A stretch of 64,000 nucleotides of DNA from Janthinobacterium lividum (GTDB lineage Bacteria > Pseudomonadota > Gammaproteobacteria > Burkholderiales > Burkholderiaceae_D): contig NZ_JAAOLY010000010.1 in assembly GCF_011601275.1 (NCBI RefSeq), positions 186,001 through 250,000 on the forward strand, given 5' to 3'. This document shows positions 63,023 to 64,000 of the stretch, in pieces (position 1 is the first letter of the stretch; each line of letters starts with the position of its first letter). A program made the position numbers and the translations under genes. The notes under the pieces are model-generated. The model was not told the origin of the DNA. It searched no databases and was given only the letters and a program-made list of their open reading frames with translations.

Positions 63023-63439
63023 TTACTTCGTCAATGATTGCTGCAGCGCTTCCAGTCCCGCCACGTAGATGCCGTGGAACAGGTCTGTCACTTCCTGCTC
63101 GCTCACGCCGACAGAGGTGAAGCGGCCTGACCAGGTGACCCGGGCACCATCGCGGTCCGCTAGCGGCTCGACTTGCAGGGTAGACAAGTAATCCGTGGCG
63201 GGAAACGGCGCCTGCAGAATGGAATAGCTGTAGCTGCGCGCCGCATTGTCGTACGCTTCCAGCTGCTCGACGATGACGTCGCCGGCCGGATTGGCCAGGT
63301 GGCGGATGCGGCCCCCGTCGCTGAGGGTGCTGCTGGGAATATACGGCAGCCAGTCGGGCAGCGAGTTGAAGCCGCCGATCAGTTGCCACACTTGCGCCGG
63401 CGTGGCGGCGATGTCGATCGAGGTGGTGGTATGGGCCAT
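63023..63439 (-). CDS. SRPBCC family protein (polyketide cyclase/START-like)
   Basis: A 138-residue soluble protein. The fold is recognised by SIDIAATPAQVWQLIGGFNS at the start, DWLPYIPSSTLSDGGRIRHL, YSYSILQAPFPATDYLSTLQ and the C-terminal helix (EQEVTDLFHGIYVAGLEALQ). SRPBCC proteins bind hydrophobic ligands; no specific ligand can be named. It lies 23 bp after the aldo/keto reductase gene on the same strand and may be cotranscribed with it. Confidence 0.85.
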   Translation of the reverse strand: MAHTTTSIDIAATPAQVWQLIGGFNSLPDWLPYIPSSTLSDGGRIRHLANPAGDVIVEQLEAYDNAARSYSYSILQAPFPATDYLSTLQVEPLADRDGARVTWSGRFTSVGVSEQEVTDLFHGIYVAGLEALQQSLTK

Positions 63440-63461
63440 GGTGAATTCCTTGTGTATATTA

Positions 63462-64000
63462 TTAGAGAGTGCTGCCGGGCAGCGGCGCGAATGCCGACAC
63501 CAGTTGCTCGGCGCGCATGTCTTGCCAGAAGGCGGCGGGGATGACGCTGTTCAATGCTTGCTGGTCTTCGGCCAGGCGTTCCGGACGGCTGGCGCCGGGG
63601 ATCACGGCAGCCACGGCAGGATTGGCCAGCGAGAATTGCAGGGCGGCCGCCTTGACGCTGACGCCGTGGCGCGCGGCAATCGCCTTGATGTTTTCGACTT
63701 TGGCAATGATTTCGGGCGACGCTTTCTGGTACTCAAAGTGCGCGCCACCGGCCAGGATGCCCGAACTGTAGGGACCGCCGACGACGATATCGACGTTTTG
63801 TTTGGCCGCGGCAGGCATCAATCGCTGCAGCGCCCGTTCATGGTCGAGCAGAGTGTAGCGGCCGGCCAGCAGGAAGGCGTCGGGCTGGGCTTCGGCCAGG
63901 TCCAGGGTCAGTTCCAGCGGCTCTACCTTGTTCACGCCCACGCCCCAGGCTTTGATGACGCCTTCTTCGCGCAAGCGGGTCAGCACACGGAAGGCGCCAG
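63462..64000 (-). CDS. Aldo/keto reductase, C-terminal part, runs off the window
   Basis: The frame is open to the window edge, so the N-terminus with the NADPH-handling start of the barrel is missing. The visible 179 residues include LREEGVIKAWGVGVNKVEPL, YTLLDHERALQRLMPAAAKQ, VGGPYSSGILAGG and, near the C-terminus, ALQFSLANPAVAAVIPGAS with RPERLAEDQQAL, the usual AKR ending. This resembles the D-threo-aldose/L-fucose dehydrogenase or pyridoxal dehydrogenase group. It would reduce or oxidise a carbonyl compound with NADP(H). Confidence 0.88.
   Translation of the reverse strand, partial: GAFRVLTRLREEGVIKAWGVGVNKVEPLELTLDLAEAQPDAFLLAGRYTLLDHERALQRLMPAAAKQNVDIVVGGPYSSGILAGGAHFEYQKASPEIIAKVENIKAIAARHGVSVKAAALQFSLANPAVAAVIPGASRPERLAEDQQALNSVIPAAFWQDMRAEQLVSAFAPLPGSTL

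Noticed and set aside
62859-63389. 176-codon minus-strand frame overlapping the SRPBCC gene
   Set aside because: Out of frame with the conserved SRPBCC protein and without domain signatures.

Overview
The window is a GC-rich (roughly 60-65% by eye), densely coded chromosomal segment with no rRNA, tRNA, insertion sequence, prophage or CRISPR array that I could see. Gene content and the style of the proteins (narXL-moaA-NnrS block, PQQ glucose dehydrogenase, malonate decarboxylase, many TonB receptors and sensor kinases) suggest a betaproteobacterium of the Oxalobacteraceae, such as Janthinobacterium, Massilia or Duganella. That placement is inference from gene content, not from a marker gene.

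Layout. 1-5.8 kb: tail of a nitrate-respiration cluster (parvulin PPIase, moaA, narX, narL, nnrS). 5.8-13.3 kb, minus strand: a multi-gene phosphorelay made of an N-terminal-HTH response regulator, a stand-alone Hpt, a stand-alone receiver, a histidine kinase with an in-frame 9-bp repeat tract, a large hybrid kinase with a pseudo-receiver, and a 41-codon membrane peptide; upstream lies a membrane protein with a degenerate Hpt. 13.3-16.6 kb: membrane glucose dehydrogenase and a small membrane protein. 16.6-25.2 kb: DUF748 envelope protein, a Fur-box-controlled siderophore receptor, and a DUF2946 plus OprC/NosA-type copper receptor pair. 25.2-29.4 kb: small hypotheticals, D-serine ammonia-lyase with a coupled LysR gene, DUF455 protein. 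29.4-34.3 kb: a 1124-residue exported protein ending in a LAS-type metallopeptidase signature, and a small ricin-type lectin preceded by three copies of an 11-bp element in an AT-rich patch. 34.2-39.8 kb: topoisomerase IB, DUF1232, a basic 59-residue protein, serine hydrolase, cation/proton antiporter, MscS channel. 40-45 kb: a trehalose operon (membrane-tethered OtsA with a periplasmic sensor-like domain, OtsB, GH15). 45-53.3 kb: mdcR and the complete mdcABCDE-madLM-mdcGH malonate operon. 53.3-57.3 kb: TonB receptor and a Fur-box-linked PepSY protein. 57.3-59.7 kb: RsbQ-like hydrolase coupled to a PAS hybrid kinase. 59.7-64 kb: two hypothetical proteins, Asp/Glu racemase family protein, MFS transporter, SRPBCC protein and a truncated aldo/keto reductase.

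How the parts work together. The left end serves nitrate respiration and NO tolerance (molybdenum cofactor, nitrate sensing, NnrS). The metal genes form separate iron, copper and possibly zinc units, two of them marked by Fur-like palindromes. The mdc operon is self-contained for malonate uptake and decarboxylation, and a clear dyad lies between mdcR and mdcA. The strongest candidates for undescribed biology are the dispersed phosphorelay, the composite LAS-peptidase protein, the lectin with its triple operator-like element, the sensor-fused trehalose synthase, and the RsbQ-PAS-kinase pair.
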